A stretch of 64,000 nt of DNA from Corynebacterium sp. CNJ-954. Lineage in GTDB: Bacteria > Actinomycetota > Actinomycetes > Mycobacteriales > Mycobacteriaceae. The DNA lies in the NCBI RefSeq assembly GCF_001942345.1, contig NZ_MKKI01000011.1:124001-188000 (forward strand), read 5' to 3'. The position numbers and the translations under genes are program-made. Below, piece after piece: positions 42,496-51,316 of this stretch. Numbering within the stretch: the first letter of the stretch is position 1; each line of letters begins with the position of its first letter. Under the pieces are notes generated by a model. It had not been told where the DNA came from, made no database searches, and was given only the letters and a program-made list of their open reading frames with translations.

Positions 42496-42524
42496 TGGAA
42501 GTTCCACTGGTTGGAATGTATAGT
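42496..42524. promoter_or_regulatory. ltbR-leuC intergenic operator and ltbR -10 box
   Basis: Three half-sites occur in a row: TGGAA (42496-42500), TTCCA (42502-42506) and TGGAA (42512-42516). They form two overlapping inverted repeats with spacers of 1 and 5 bp. The ltbR -10 box TATAGT (42519-42524) follows directly, 8 nt before the ltbR ATG, so a bound regulator would cover the promoter. Binding by LtbR is inferred from position. Confidence 0.6.
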
Positions 42525-42532
42525 ATCAGATC

Positions 42533-43297
42533 ATGGGAAACCCCACCTACACCGAGACGTCCTCGCCGAACTCTGCACCTGCGTCGGCCACGGCGTCCAC
42601 GACCACCAGCGGCATCCAGGTCCTCGACCGCGCTCTGCTCATCCTGGGCATCGTCGCGCGTCGGCCACACAGCCTGTCCGAGTTGTGCGAGACCACAGGC
42701 CTGCCCCGCGCCACCGCGCACCGGATCGCCGTTGCACTGGAGAAGCACCGCATGGTGACCCGCCTGGAGGACGGTCAGTGGACCGCCGGTCCGGCACTCG
42801 CCGAGCTGGCACCGAAGTCCTCCACGCGGCTCGACGAAGCCGCCGAGCATGTGCTGCCCGACCTGGTCGAGCGCACCGGCGAAGCCGTCCAGATCTACAA
42901 GCTGTCCGGACGGGAACGCGTGTGCATCGCCACGGCGGAACCCCGGCAGGGCCTGCGGGACACGGTACCAGTGGGAAACCGCCTGACCCTCACCGCAGGG
43001 TCCGCGGCGAAGGTCCTCGTGGCGTACTCCCCCAAGGTCTTCCAGGACGATATCCTCGCCAACGCGAACTACACCGCCGAGGACCTCGAACTCGTCCGTG
43101 CCGGCCAGATCGCCGAATCCGTCGGGGAACGCGACGCCGCCCTGGCCAGCGTCTCGGTGCCGGTGCGGGACGCCTCGGGTGTGATTGCCGCCCTGTCGAT
43201 CTCCGGGCCCGCCGAGCGTATGGGCCCCTCGCCGGCGGCACGGCACCGCGAGGCACTGCAGCACAGCGCCGCTGAACTGGAGCGTTACCTGCGCTGA
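42533..43297 (+). CDS. ltbR: IclR-family regulator of leucine and tryptophan genes
   Basis: A 254-residue IclR regulator. The N-terminal winged helix is VLDRALLILGIVARRPHSLS, then LPRATAHRIAVALEKHRMV. The C-terminal effector-binding domain has PVGNRLTLTAGSAAKVLVAY. It is divergent from leuCD, exactly as LtbR in C. glutamicum, which represses leuB, leuCD and trp genes. No Shine-Dalgarno is visible and the -10 box lies 8 nt before the ATG, suggesting a leaderless transcript. The first 27 residues are a Ser/Thr/Ala-rich extension. Confidence 0.9.
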   Translation: MGNPTYTETSSPNSAPASATASTTTSGIQVLDRALLILGIVARRPHSLSELCETTGLPRATAHRIAVALEKHRMVTRLEDGQWTAGPALAELAPKSSTRLDEAAEHVLPDLVERTGEAVQIYKLSGRERVCIATAEPRQGLRDTVPVGNRLTLTAGSAAKVLVAYSPKVFQDDILANANYTAEDLELVRAGQIAESVGERDAALASVSVPVRDASGVIAALSISGPAERMGPSPAARHREALQHSAAELERYLR

Positions 43298-43432
43298 GGG
43301 GGCCGGGTGACACGGGCGCACACCGCGGCGCGCTGAGACGGACACCGTGGGTCGGAAAATGGGGACCTGCCCACCCCTGAGCGTCTGTCCCAGCGCCACA
43401 CTGCTCTCCACCGCTCCCCGCGGACGCAGTAA

Positions 43433-43454
43433 AGCCCGGTCCGAAGACCGGGCT
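43433..43454 (-). terminator. Terminator of the first tRNA-Glu gene
   Basis: AGCCCGGTC and GACCGGGCT pair around a TTCG tetraloop (minus strand) and are followed by TTTACTG. The same hairpin recurs at 45716-45737 after the second tRNA-Glu. Confidence 0.85.
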
Positions 43455-43466
43455 GAACAAATTTGG

Positions 43467-43539
43467 TACCCCGTACGGGATTTGAACCCGTGTTACCGGC
43501 GTGAGAGGCCAGCGTCCTAGGCCGCTAGACGAACGGGGC
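43467..43539 (-). tRNA. tRNA-Glu (CTC anticodon), copy 1
   Basis: A 73-nt cloverleaf. The acceptor stem is GCCCCGT/ACGGGGT, the anticodon loop is centred on CTC in GGCCTCTCACGCC, and the T-arm is GGGTTCAAATCCC. The 3' CCA is encoded (43466-43464), unlike copy 2. A terminator hairpin follows. Identical in the body to copy 2. Confidence 0.97.
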
Positions 43540-43693
43540 AAGGACTTTCACATAGATTGACCAGCAGGACGTGTGTCCGCGCTGTGCAACGGGGAGAACT
43601 ATATAGGACTGTCGGAAGAAGCACATAATCACGTCCGTGACGTGCGAAGATCCTGTCTGAACCCCGGTCGGCCCCACCGACTACGCTGGACCC

Positions 43694-44722
43694 ATGACCA
43701 CGCTCAGTGCCGACCGTCTCCGAGGCCTCCGGCTCATCGCGCAACTGCCCGCACCGTCACGAGCCCGACCGTTCCCTGCAGCACCGGACATCCACATCAC
43801 AGCCGCCCACATGCTCGCCATGCAGGCGCAGAATCTCCGGGCGGGCGCCACCGCACTCGGCTTACGCACAGGAGTGACTGACCTCGACGTAGCCGCACTC
43901 GACGAGGTCGGGGTCGTCCGCAGCTGGTCCCAGCGCGGCACCCATCACCTGCTCGCCGCAGAAGACGTGCGGTGGATGACCCGCCTGTGCACGCCACGGG
44001 TCCAGGCCGCCTCAAAGAAGCGCCGGGGCGGCCTGGGGCTCTCCGACCGCGACGTCGACACGTGCCGAACAGCACTCCTCGCCCGGCTCACAACCGCCGC
44101 CGCTCCCCTGCCACGCAGCGAGGCCTACCTGGTGTTCGCGGAGGCAGGGGTGGACCCGGACGGCGGGCGAGGGCCGCACATGCTGCGCCATTTCGGCGGT
44201 GAAGGTGAGATCATCCAGGGACCGCGCTCCGCTCAGTCGGCGGGCACAGAGGGGACCTTCGGGACAGGGCGTAGCGAGGACACCTTCGTCCTCCACGACA
44301 CCGTCGTGTCCCAACCCCGCGACCTCACCGGGGAGGACGCACTGCGCGAGCTCGCCGTGCGCTACTACCGCTCACGCGGGCCCGCCACTGTCAAGGACCT
44401 GGCGTGGTGGTCGGGACTGACGCTCCGGGACGTACGCGCAGCGACCGCTCTCGCTCTCGACACCGGCACTGTCGTCACCGTCGACGGCCCAGACGGCCGG
44501 ACTCTTCACGTGGCCGACTGGCAGCCGGATGTCACCGACGCAGAAGTCGACAACGCACTCGGCACTCGACGGGACCTTCCCGCTTTCGACGAGTATCTGC
44601 TGGGCTACACGGACCGCTCAGACGTGATGACGGACGCCGTGGCAGCGGAGGTCGGCCCCACGAAGAACGGTCTCTTCCATGCCTTCCACATCGAGAACGG
44701 CACTGTGACGGGCCGGTCCTGA
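43694..44722 (+). CDS. Winged-helix DNA-binding (HTH_42/AlkZ-like) protein, short C-terminus
   Basis: A 342-residue protein resembling the family that includes the AlkZ/YcaQ DNA glycosylases and many uncharacterised actinobacterial winged-helix proteins. Recognisable parts are AAHMLAMQAQNLRAGATALG, VVRSWSQRGTHHLLAAEDVRW and LPAFDEYLLGYTDRSDVM. The end, FHIENGTVTGRS, stops where relatives continue through further beta strands, so some tens of C-terminal residues seem lost. It is convergent with the histidine phosphatase, with 4 bp between stops. Start ATG at 43694. Function unknown; a role in DNA repair is only a family-level guess. Confidence 0.75.
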   Translation: MTTLSADRLRGLRLIAQLPAPSRARPFPAAPDIHITAAHMLAMQAQNLRAGATALGLRTGVTDLDVAALDEVGVVRSWSQRGTHHLLAAEDVRWMTRLCTPRVQAASKKRRGGLGLSDRDVDTCRTALLARLTTAAAPLPRSEAYLVFAEAGVDPDGGRGPHMLRHFGGEGEIIQGPRSAQSAGTEGTFGTGRSEDTFVLHDTVVSQPRDLTGEDALRELAVRYYRSRGPATVKDLAWWSGLTLRDVRAATALALDTGTVVTVDGPDGRTLHVADWQPDVTDAEVDNALGTRRDLPAFDEYLLGYTDRSDVMTDAVAAEVGPTKNGLFHAFHIENGTVTGRS

Positions 44723-44726
44723 CCTC

Positions 44727-45539
44727 TTACTCCGACAGCAGGCGCGCCTGCTCCTCGGCCACCGCCAGCAGTTCCTCATTGCTGAGGTAGTCGCGGTCGA
44801 ATCGCTGCCAGGGCTGCTCCACCATGCGCCACTGTCCAGTGGTCTTGTCGCAGAACGGGTGCGCCGCACGGACCCACCGCATCCAAGGGGCCACCCCCCC
44901 GGTATCGGGGCTGATCCGCGTGTAGTGCAGCACCGTGCAGTTGAAGATGGTCATCTCCGGATCCTTGTCGTAGCGCAGGAACTCCTCGTCACTCCACCGC
45001 TCGAGGACCAGGCGGGTCGACCACATGAAGTCCCCGTGGGTGACCACCAGGACATTCTGCTCGCTGCTTTCCCGGTGCAGGGTGCTGAGCATGTTCCGCA
45101 CCCGGTTCTCGGCGACATTCGCGATCGACTCTCCCGCCGGCGGTGCCCAGTACAGCGGATCCTTCCTCCTCAGCAGGGCGTTGTGGGCGTACTGTTCCTC
45201 GAAGACCTTGCGCGGCAACGGGGAGATCTCGCCCCACGAACGCTCCCGGACCACCCGGTTCTCCTCCCACCGCGCACCCACCAGTCCGAGGTTCGCCGCG
45301 GTCTCCCGGGTACGGACGTATGGCGAGGTGATGCACCGGTCGAGGTCGTCGACATGGTTGGTGATCCACTCACCCGCCGCGTGGGCCTGGGAGACACCGG
45401 CATCGGTGAGCCGCCACGAGCGGTCGGCCACCAGCATCGTCTCTTCACTGAACAGCGCCTGGTCGCCGGCCTTGTCTGCACGTTGGATCACGTTGGCCTC
45501 GCTCTGGCCGTGGCGGACGAGGATCAGGTTCTTCGGCAT
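44727..45539 (-). CDS. Histidine phosphatase (phosphoglycerate-mutase-like) family protein
   Basis: A 270-residue protein. The phosphate-binding motif NLILVRHGQSEAN carries the catalytic histidine, and NVLVVTHGDFMW has the second. The frame is open further upstream; the ATG at 45539 follows GGTGGGGTG and gives the usual N-terminus. Substrate unknown. It lies between the two tRNA-Glu genes. Confidence 0.88.
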   Translation of the reverse strand: MPKNLILVRHGQSEANVIQRADKAGDQALFSEETMLVADRSWRLTDAGVSQAHAAGEWITNHVDDLDRCITSPYVRTRETAANLGLVGARWEENRVVRERSWGEISPLPRKVFEEQYAHNALLRRKDPLYWAPPAGESIANVAENRVRNMLSTLHRESSEQNVLVVTHGDFMWSTRLVLERWSDEEFLRYDKDPEMTIFNCTVLHYTRISPDTGGVAPWMRWVRAAHPFCDKTTGQWRMVEQPWQRFDRDYLSNEELLAVAEEQARLLSE

Positions 45540-45715
45540 GGTCACCCCACCCACCCTAGACCTTTCGTTCACGAACAGTTGAACCCCCTTTTGCTGCGAG
45601 GCAGGCGCGGATCAGAGCCCCCGCACCCGCGTCACGCAGCAACCCCGGAGGCCGGTCGGACCAACCTCCAGGATTGCTCCCTCACGTTGCGGTGGGCGGC
45701 CCCGGACATACGAAA

Positions 45716-45737
45716 AGCCCGGTCCGAAGACCGGGCT
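45716..45737 (-). terminator. Terminator of the second tRNA-Glu gene
   Basis: The same 9-bp stem and tetraloop as at 43433-43454 (AGCCCGGTC/GACCGGGCT), followed on the minus strand by TTTTCG. It ends the tRNA-Gln/tRNA-Glu transcript. Confidence 0.85.
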
Positions 45738-45755
45738 CTGCGCTCACATACCTTG

Positions 45756-45828
45756 TACCCCGTACGGGATTTGAACCCGTGTTACCGGCGTGAGAGGCCA
45801 GCGTCCTAGGCCGCTAGACGAACGGGGC
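45756..45828 (-). tRNA. tRNA-Glu (CTC anticodon), copy 2
   Basis: The 73-nt body is identical to the copy at 43467-43539, with the CTC anticodon and the same acceptor stem. Here the genome does not encode CCA (CAA follows), so CCA must be added enzymatically. tRNA-Gln lies 36 bp upstream on the same strand. Confidence 0.97.
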
Positions 45829-45864
45829 ATGAAAACAAACTGCACATCATATTCAGCGTTTCCG

Positions 45865-45936
45865 CTGGCCTACCAGGACTCGAACCTAGAACGACGGTAC
45901 CAGAAACCGCTGTGTTGCCAATTACACCATAGGCCA
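45865..45936 (-). tRNA. tRNA-Gln (CTG anticodon)
   Basis: A 72-nt cloverleaf. The acceptor is TGGCCTA/TAGGCCA, the anticodon loop is TTCTGGT giving CTG, and the T-arm is AGGTTCGAGTCCT. CCA is not encoded. It is next to tRNA-Glu and gltX, which fits indirect Gln-tRNA synthesis by GluRS and amidotransferase in actinobacteria. Confidence 0.95.
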
Positions 45937-45988
45937 TTCGTTGCTCTGTGCACCGCGTGTTCCCCGCGCTGCCTTGCAACGGTGGATA

Positions 45989-47548
45989 CTATAACCAGGA
46001 CGTGCTCCGAGTCGCAAATTGCGAGGTCAAAGCACCAATCCTGGCATCACCACCCGCATCACTCCGCAGCGACGTACGGCGTGACCGCGCGGGCCGCACG
46101 CAGGCGGGCGAGAGTGGACTCCTTCCCCAGCAGCTCCATCGACTCGAAGAGCGGCGGCGAGACCGCAGCCCCGGAAACCGCCACCCGCAGGCCCCGTAGG
46201 CCTTGCGCGGCTTGAGTTCCATCGACTCGATCAACCTGGACGACAGAGCAGCCTCGATCGTATCGGTGACGAACTCCCCGTCCCCGATCCGCTCGACCTC
46301 CTCGATGGCGGCGTCAAGGACCTCGACCGCGTCGTCCTTGAGATTCTTCTTCGCCGACTTGGGGTCGAGCTCGAGGTCCTCGTCCGCGGTAACCAGGAAA
46401 CGCAACAGGCCGTCCGCGTCACTGAGGGTCTTGATCCGGGTCTGCACCAGGTCTGCGGCGAAAGCGAACTTGTCGGACGGATAGTCCGTCGGGAACCCCT
46501 TGTACTCCTCCAGGTAGCTGCGCAGCCGCCCGGTGAAGTCCTCCAGATCCAGCAGACGGATGTGGTCGGCGTTGAGTGCTTCGAGCTTCTTCTGGTCGAA
46601 CCGGGCCGGGTTGGGCTTGACGTCCGCGACGTCGAAGTTCGCCACCAGCTGGTCGACACCGAAGACGTCCTCATCTGCCGACAGGGACCAGCCCAGCAGG
46701 GAGAGGTAGTTCAGCATGCCCTCCGGGATGATGCCGTTGTCCCGGTGGTTGAACAGGTTGGACTCCGGATCACGTTTCGACAGCTTCTTGTTGCCCTCAC
46801 CCATGACGAACGGCAGGTGGCCGAAGGTGGGGGTCGCCTCGGCGATACCGATGCGTACCAGGGCCTCGTACAGTGCGAGCTGGCGGGGGGTCGAGGGCAG
46901 CAGGTCCTCACCACGCAGCACGTGGGTGATGCGCATCAGGGCATCGTCGACCGGGTTGACCAGGGTGTAGAGCGGCTGACCGTTGGACCGTGCCACCACG
47001 AAGTCCGGCACCGTCGTACCGTCGACGACCATGTCACCGCGGACGAGGTCGGTCCAGGTCCAGGACTTCTGCGGCATACGCAGCCGCCACACCGGGGAGC
47101 GTCCCTCTGCCTCGAAGGCCGCGACCTGCTCGGGGGTCAGGTCGCGGTCGAAGTTGTCGTACCCCAGCTTCGGGTCGCGCCCGGCCGCGCGGTGGCGCTC
47201 CTCGACCTCGTCGGCGGTCGAGTACGCCGGGTAGACGTCGCCGGACGCCTTGAGCTTCTCGAGGACCTCCGTGTAGATCTCCATACGCTGCGACTGCCGG
47301 TAGGGGCCGTGCGGGCCTCCGGGCTCTCCGACACCCTCGTCCCAGTCCAGGCCGAGCCAGGTCAGGGAGTCGACGATCGCCTCGTAGGACTCCTCCGAGT
47401 CGCGGGCGGCGTCGGTGTCCTCGATCCGGAACACCAGCTTGCCGCCGGTGTGCCTGGCGTAGGCCCAGTTGAACAGTGCGGTGCGGACCATGCCGACGTG
47501 CGGGGTCCCAGTCGGCGAGGGGCAGAAACGTACGCGTACTTCACTCAT
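45989..47548 (-). CDS. gltX: Glutamyl-tRNA synthetase, with an apparent frameshift near the C-terminus
   Basis: A class I aminoacyl-tRNA synthetase charging tRNA-Glu and, in this lineage, probably tRNA-Gln. The HIGH-type motif lies in [20 protein letters not shown], and [12 protein letters not shown] is the KMSKS equivalent. As read, the last 75 or so residues (after LKPRKAYG) are an Arg/Ser-rich nonsense tail. In the neighbouring frame the expected ending reads [20 protein letters not shown] and stops at 46061-46059. One C is probably missing near 46190-46193. The gene should be essential, so a sequencing error is most likely; the intended span is 46059-47548. Confidence 0.92.
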   Translation of the reverse strand: MSEVRVRFCPSPTGTPHVGMVRTALFNWAYARHTGGKLVFRIEDTDAARDSEESYEAIVDSLTWLGLDWDEGVGEPGGPHGPYRQSQRMEIYTEVLEKLKASGDVYPAYSTADEVEERHRAAGRDPKLGYDNFDRDLTPEQVAAFEAEGRSPVWRLRMPQKSWTWTDLVRGDMVVDGTTVPDFVVARSNGQPLYTLVNPVDDALMRITHVLRGEDLLPSTPRQLALYEALVRIGIAEATPTFGHLPFVMGEGNKKLSKRDPESNLFNHRDNGIIPEGMLNYLSLLGWSLSADEDVFGVDQLVANFDVADVKPNPARFDQKKLEALNADHIRLLDLEDFTGRLRSYLEEYKGFPTDYPSDKFAFAADLVQTRIKTLSDADGLLRFLVTADEDLELDPKSAKKNLKDDAVEVLDAAIEEVERIGDGEFVTDTIEAALSSRLIESMELKPRKAYGACGWRFPGLRSRRRSSSRWSCWGRSPLSPACVRPARSRRTSLRSDAGGDARIGALTSQFATRSTSWL

Positions 47549-47559
47549 GGTGCCCTATT

Positions 47560-48306
47560 TCACCACATCCACTCCCCCGCCACGTCGCCGGAGTACCCGG
47601 CGGAGCGCAGCGCACCCACCCAATCCTGCAGCGGCAGGGCGCCACTCCCAGGTGCACCACGACCGGGGTCGTCGGCAACCTGGACGTGCGCCGGGAATAC
47701 CGCGTCATCGTCGTCCGACGTCCCGAGCGCGTCCAGCCACGCCGAGACGTCGTCCGTCTGGCTGAGATGCCACAGGTCAGCCAGCAGTGCGGTGTTGGAG
47801 ATGCTGCTGATCACGGCACGCGCGTCAGTGACGGTGGCGATCGGGTAGTCGTCCACCCCGGAACTCGGCTCGATCAGGACCGTCCCCTGACCCCTCCCTT
47901 CCGCCGTGTGCGCCACCGCGGCGATGTTGTCGAGTTGATCGGGCCCGAGCTTCCCGCCTCCCCGCCCCACCAGCAGGTTGAAACGGTCGGCCCCGGTGGC
48001 GTCAGCCAGCCGCGACATCGCGTCGACGTGCCGTCGACTCAAGGGACGTTCGTGCAATACTCCCCGCTCACCTGCCGAGGTGTCGCCACCCCAGTAGTTC
48101 ACGGCGGTCAGGGTGAGTTCCCGACGCTTCAGCTCGCCCACCAGGTCGTCGATGTCGCGGTCGGTGGGTTCAGGGGTGGTCCACGGCCACCACAGCTCAA
48201 TCCTGTCCAGGCCGAGAGCTGCGGCCCGGCCCAGATCCGGGTCGCCCGGCGGCCTGCCGATGGAACAGTTCACCGAGTCCACCATGATGGTCAGATCCAT
48301 TGACAT
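47560..48306 (-). CDS. Hydroxypyruvate isomerase-like TIM-barrel protein
   Basis: A 248-residue xylose-isomerase-like (AP endonuclease 2 family) barrel. It has AAALGLDRIELWWPW, NLLVGRGGGKLGP, VLIEPSSGVDDYP and FPAHVQVADDPGRGAPGSG, the last resembling the HVQIAD-x-P-GR region of hydroxypyruvate isomerase. The substrate is not established. The ATG at 48306 follows GGAGAC. The stop-to-gltX gap is 11 bp upstream of the gltX ATG, so the two may share a transcript. Confidence 0.82.
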   Translation of the reverse strand: MSMDLTIMVDSVNCSIGRPPGDPDLGRAAALGLDRIELWWPWTTPEPTDRDIDDLVGELKRRELTLTAVNYWGGDTSAGERGVLHERPLSRRHVDAMSRLADATGADRFNLLVGRGGGKLGPDQLDNIAAVAHTAEGRGQGTVLIEPSSGVDDYPIATVTDARAVISSISNTALLADLWHLSQTDDVSAWLDALGTSDDDDAVFPAHVQVADDPGRGAPGSGALPLQDWVGALRSAGYSGDVAGEWMW

Positions 48307-48394
48307 GCTGTCGTCTCCGTTCTCCCGGGATAGTGCGCGGGACGGGTACCGGTTATCCCAACCTACCGTCCGGAGCCGTCAGAGATCAGGAAGA

Positions 48395-49186
48395 ATGGCG
48401 GACATGACTGGTTCAGAGACACCACCACACCTTGACCACCGCACCGCCGCCCGCACCGCCGTCATCACCGGTGCCGGCGGTGGCCTCGGCCGGACTTTCG
48501 CCGTCGCCCTGGCGGACGCAGGCTGGACCGTCGCCGCTCTGGGCCGTACACGACGGACTCTCGAGGAGACCGTGGACTCCTGCCCGGGCGAGGGCCACCT
48601 CGCCGTCCCGGGCGAGGGCCACCTCGCCGTCCCGTGCGACGTGACCGACCGGCGGTCCGTCGCCGCCGCCTTCGACCGTGTCACCGCGGAATCCGGACGG
48701 CTCGATCTTCTGGTCAACAACGCCGGTGTCCCCGGTCCCACCGGTCGCATCGACACCGTCGACCCCGGGGACGTCGAGACGACACTGCGCACCAATTTCA
48801 CCGGAACCCTCCTCTGCACCCGGGCCGCCTTCGCCTGGATGGCGGCCCACGGCGGTGGACGGATCATCAACAACGGCTCCATCGCAGCGCACGCCCCACG
48901 GGCGGGCGCCGCCGCCTACGCCGCATCCAAGGCCGCAGTGGCCTCACTGACGGTGTCGACGGCGTTGGACGGTCGCGACGTGGGAATCACCGCCACTGAA
49001 CTCGATATCGGGAATGCCCGCACCGCTCTGCTGGACACATTCACCACTAGTGCCGCATCCGAGCCCACCTTCGATGCCGCCGAAGCGGCCCGACTGCTGG
49101 TCAGTGTGGCAGAGATGCCGGCCGACGTCTGTGTGGACCGGGTGACGGTGACAGCCGCCGGAATGCCGTACCTCGGCCGTGGTTGA
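48395..49186 (+). CDS. Short-chain dehydrogenase/reductase
   Basis: A 263-residue SDR. The cofactor motif is TAVITGAGGGLGRTFAVALA, NNAG occurs in LLVNNAGVPGP, the catalytic serine lies in IINNGSIAAHAPRAGA, and the Y-x3-K pair in YAASKAAV. An in-frame duplication of GEGHLAVP (24 bp repeated twice) lies in the loop before the D-V-T cofactor strand. Start ATG at 48395 with AGGA upstream; an ATG three codons later is also possible. Substrate unknown. Confidence 0.88.
   Translation: MADMTGSETPPHLDHRTAARTAVITGAGGGLGRTFAVALADAGWTVAALGRTRRTLEETVDSCPGEGHLAVPGEGHLAVPCDVTDRRSVAAAFDRVTAESGRLDLLVNNAGVPGPTGRIDTVDPGDVETTLRTNFTGTLLCTRAAFAWMAAHGGGRIINNGSIAAHAPRAGAAAYAASKAAVASLTVSTALDGRDVGITATELDIGNARTALLDTFTTSAASEPTFDAAEAARLLVSVAEMPADVCVDRVTVTAAGMPYLGRG
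48584..48631 (+). repeat. 24-bp perfect tandem duplication inside the SDR gene
   Basis: Two identical 24-bp units lie head to tail, each encoding P-G-E-G-H-L-A-V. The duplication is in frame and adds eight residues to a surface loop. It looks recent because the copies are identical. Confidence 0.9.
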
Positions 49187-49262
49187 GTGCGCTGGCACTC
49201 GTACCCGCACATGTGGGGCCAGCAATTTCAGTTTGTTTCGCCCCCCTGAGTACGGTGGCTGT

Positions 49263-50405
49263 GTGATCAATAACGATCGCCCGTCAACAGCGCCGGACTT
49301 TCTCCTTTCCCGCGCGTCGGGCAGCATCCGCACCCAGGGGACACGCGCGTCCTACCCCGATCCGTTCGAGGCCGCCACGGCCCTGCGCGACGGTAGCGCA
49401 CGGCTCGTCGTCGGCGCCGTCCCCTTCGACACCGATAACCGTGCGGCACTGACGGTTCCTGGCACCGTCATTGAAACCGAAGGCCCGTTGGAACCACCCG
49501 CCCACTACCGTGGCCGGGATCTCGGCGACCGGCTCGAGGTCGTCAACGTCCATCCGTTGAGCAGCTCCGAGGAACACCAGTCCACCGTGGCGGCGGCCAT
49601 CGAGACGATGCACAACACCACCCTGCGCAAGGTGGTGCTGGCCAGGGCCGTCGACATCGAGTTCGCCGAGGAGGTCGATCCCCTCCTCATCGCCGCCCGG
49701 CTCATCGACCTGTCCGCGCACCGGGACGGTTTCGCGGTAGACCTGTCCGCCACCGGGCGCTCGGATGACCGTGGCACGATGCTGGTCGGTTCCTCCCCGG
49801 AGGTGCTGATCCGCAGGCGTGGCACCACCGTCGAAGCGCGCCCGCTGGCGGGCTCCGCCGCCCGTCTGGCGGACCGGCAGGCCGACGAGACCGTCGGCCG
49901 GATGCTGCGGGACTCCACCAAGGACCTCACCGAACACGAACTGGTCGTGGACCACTACCGGCAGGTGCTCAGCGGTGTCTGCTCCGAGCTCTCCATCCCC
50001 GACGCGCCCGAGTTGATCAAGACCAACGAGATGTGGCACCTCGCCACCCCGGTGCGTGGCACGCTGCCGGACCTCAACTTCTCCGCGCTGGATCTCGCGC
50101 TGATGCTGCACCCCACTCCCGCGGTCGGTGGCACGCCCACTGACGACGCCATCGGCATCATCAACGAGGTCGAGGAGCCCCGTTGCTTCTACGCCGGGTT
50201 CGTCGGATGGTGCAATGACGACGGCGACGGCGAGTACATGGTGAGTATCCGCTGTGCTGAGGTGGCCGGCGCCACGGCGAGGGCGTGGGCCGGCGGTGGC
50301 GTCATCGCCTCGTCGTCCCCCGCCGCGGAGGCGGCGGAGACGACCGCGAAACTGCAGACCGCCTTGCGGGCGCTCAATGTACCCGCCGCAATGCGTGCGG
50401 TCTGA
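49263..50405 (+). CDS. Isochorismate synthase (MenF/EntC type)
   Basis: A 380-residue chorismate-using enzyme making isochorismate for menaquinone or a siderophore. It has the family segments TTLRKVVLARAVDIEF, LVGSSPEVLIRRRG, RPLAGSAARLADRQ, LHPTPAVGGTPTDDAI and YAGFVGWCNDDGDGEY, with acidic Mg ligands. The start is the GTG at 49263, preceded by a weak GGTGG. It stands alone on the plus strand next to the FAH gene (convergent), so its pathway is not shown by context; corynebacteria use menaquinone. Confidence 0.9.
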   Translation: MINNDRPSTAPDFLLSRASGSIRTQGTRASYPDPFEAATALRDGSARLVVGAVPFDTDNRAALTVPGTVIETEGPLEPPAHYRGRDLGDRLEVVNVHPLSSSEEHQSTVAAAIETMHNTTLRKVVLARAVDIEFAEEVDPLLIAARLIDLSAHRDGFAVDLSATGRSDDRGTMLVGSSPEVLIRRRGTTVEARPLAGSAARLADRQADETVGRMLRDSTKDLTEHELVVDHYRQVLSGVCSELSIPDAPELIKTNEMWHLATPVRGTLPDLNFSALDLALMLHPTPAVGGTPTDDAIGIINEVEEPRCFYAGFVGWCNDDGDGEYMVSIRCAEVAGATARAWAGGGVIASSSPAAEAAETTAKLQTALRALNVPAAMRAV

Positions 50406-50451
50406 GCGCGAGTCCCCCTGGAATGATCCCGCCCATCGGGACGGGAACGGG

Positions 50452-51258
50452 TCAGTACGCCTCGATGGGGTTGACCAGATGTCCGAGACCGGGAATCTCG
50501 ATGTCGATGGTGTCACCCGGGACCATCTCGGCCGTACCGGCCGGTGAACCGGTGCAGATCACGTCTCCCGGGAGCAGCGTGAACGCCTGTGAGACCCACT
50601 CCACGATCTCCGGGATGGACTTGATCATCTGGTCCGAGTTGGAGTCCTGCTTGGTCTCGGTCTCCCCGTCGTGGGTCAGATGGGCCTTGATCGGCAGGTC
50701 CGTCAGGTCGGTGAAGTCCAGGTCGGTCTCGATCCACGGGCCCAACGGGCAGAAGCTGTCCAGACCCTTGGCACGTGACCACTGACCGTCGGCGAACTGC
50801 AGGTCACGCGAGGAGACGTCGTTGACGATCGTGAAACCAAGTACGACGTTCTTCCAGTCGTCACGCTTGACGTCCTTGCACGGCTTGCCGATGACGATCG
50901 CCAGCTCGCCCTCGAACTCCACCCGGGTCGCCCACTCCGGCTTCCGGATCGGCGCACCGGTACCCACGACGGCCGTCGGCGGCTTCAGGAAGAGCGTCGG
51001 CGGCAGGTGCTCCGCGGACTTGTTGAAGACCTCCTTGACGTGGTCGGCGTAGTTACGTCCCACGGCGACGACCTTGGAGGGCAGGATCGGGGCCAGCAGA
51101 CGGACGTCCTCGAACTTCCAGGTCCGTCCGGTGAACTCAGGCTCCCCGAAAGGGTGGCCGGCGATCTCACGGCAGGTTGCCCCGGTCCCGTCGGCCTCTC
51201 CCCCCTCCAGTGCCACGAAGGCCATACCTTCAGGGTGTGCAATGCGCGAAATTCTCAT
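50452..51258 (-). CDS. odx: FAH-family hydrolase, probable oxaloacetate decarboxylase
   Basis: A 268-residue fumarylacetoacetate-hydrolase-fold protein. It contains VAVGRNYADHVKEV, VEFEGELAIVIGKPCKDV and FTIVNDVSSRDLQFADGQW, with the metal-binding E-x-E and D residues, and PGDVICTGSPAGTAEMVPGD. Its position near gltX matches the C. glutamicum Cg1458 (Odx) oxaloacetate decarboxylase. Other FAH substrates are possible. The start is ATG 51258; a GTG two codons upstream is an alternative. Convergent with the isochorismate synthase gene. Confidence 0.8.
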   Translation of the reverse strand: MRISRIAHPEGMAFVALEGGEADGTGATCREIAGHPFGEPEFTGRTWKFEDVRLLAPILPSKVVAVGRNYADHVKEVFNKSAEHLPPTLFLKPPTAVVGTGAPIRKPEWATRVEFEGELAIVIGKPCKDVKRDDWKNVVLGFTIVNDVSSRDLQFADGQWSRAKGLDSFCPLGPWIETDLDFTDLTDLPIKAHLTHDGETETKQDSNSDQMIKSIPEIVEWVSQAFTLLPGDVICTGSPAGTAEMVPGDTIDIEIPGLGHLVNPIEAY

Positions 51259-51316
51259 GGTCACTTAGCTTACAGAGGAAAACAGGGGACACTGAGACCG
51301 CCCCCGCCTGTGCTCT

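Noticed and set aside
43433-45828. tRNA-Glu direct repeats as attachment sites of an integrated element
   Set aside because: No integrase, recombinase or phage genes lie between them; the repeat is a complete tRNA with terminator and not a tRNA 3' fragment.
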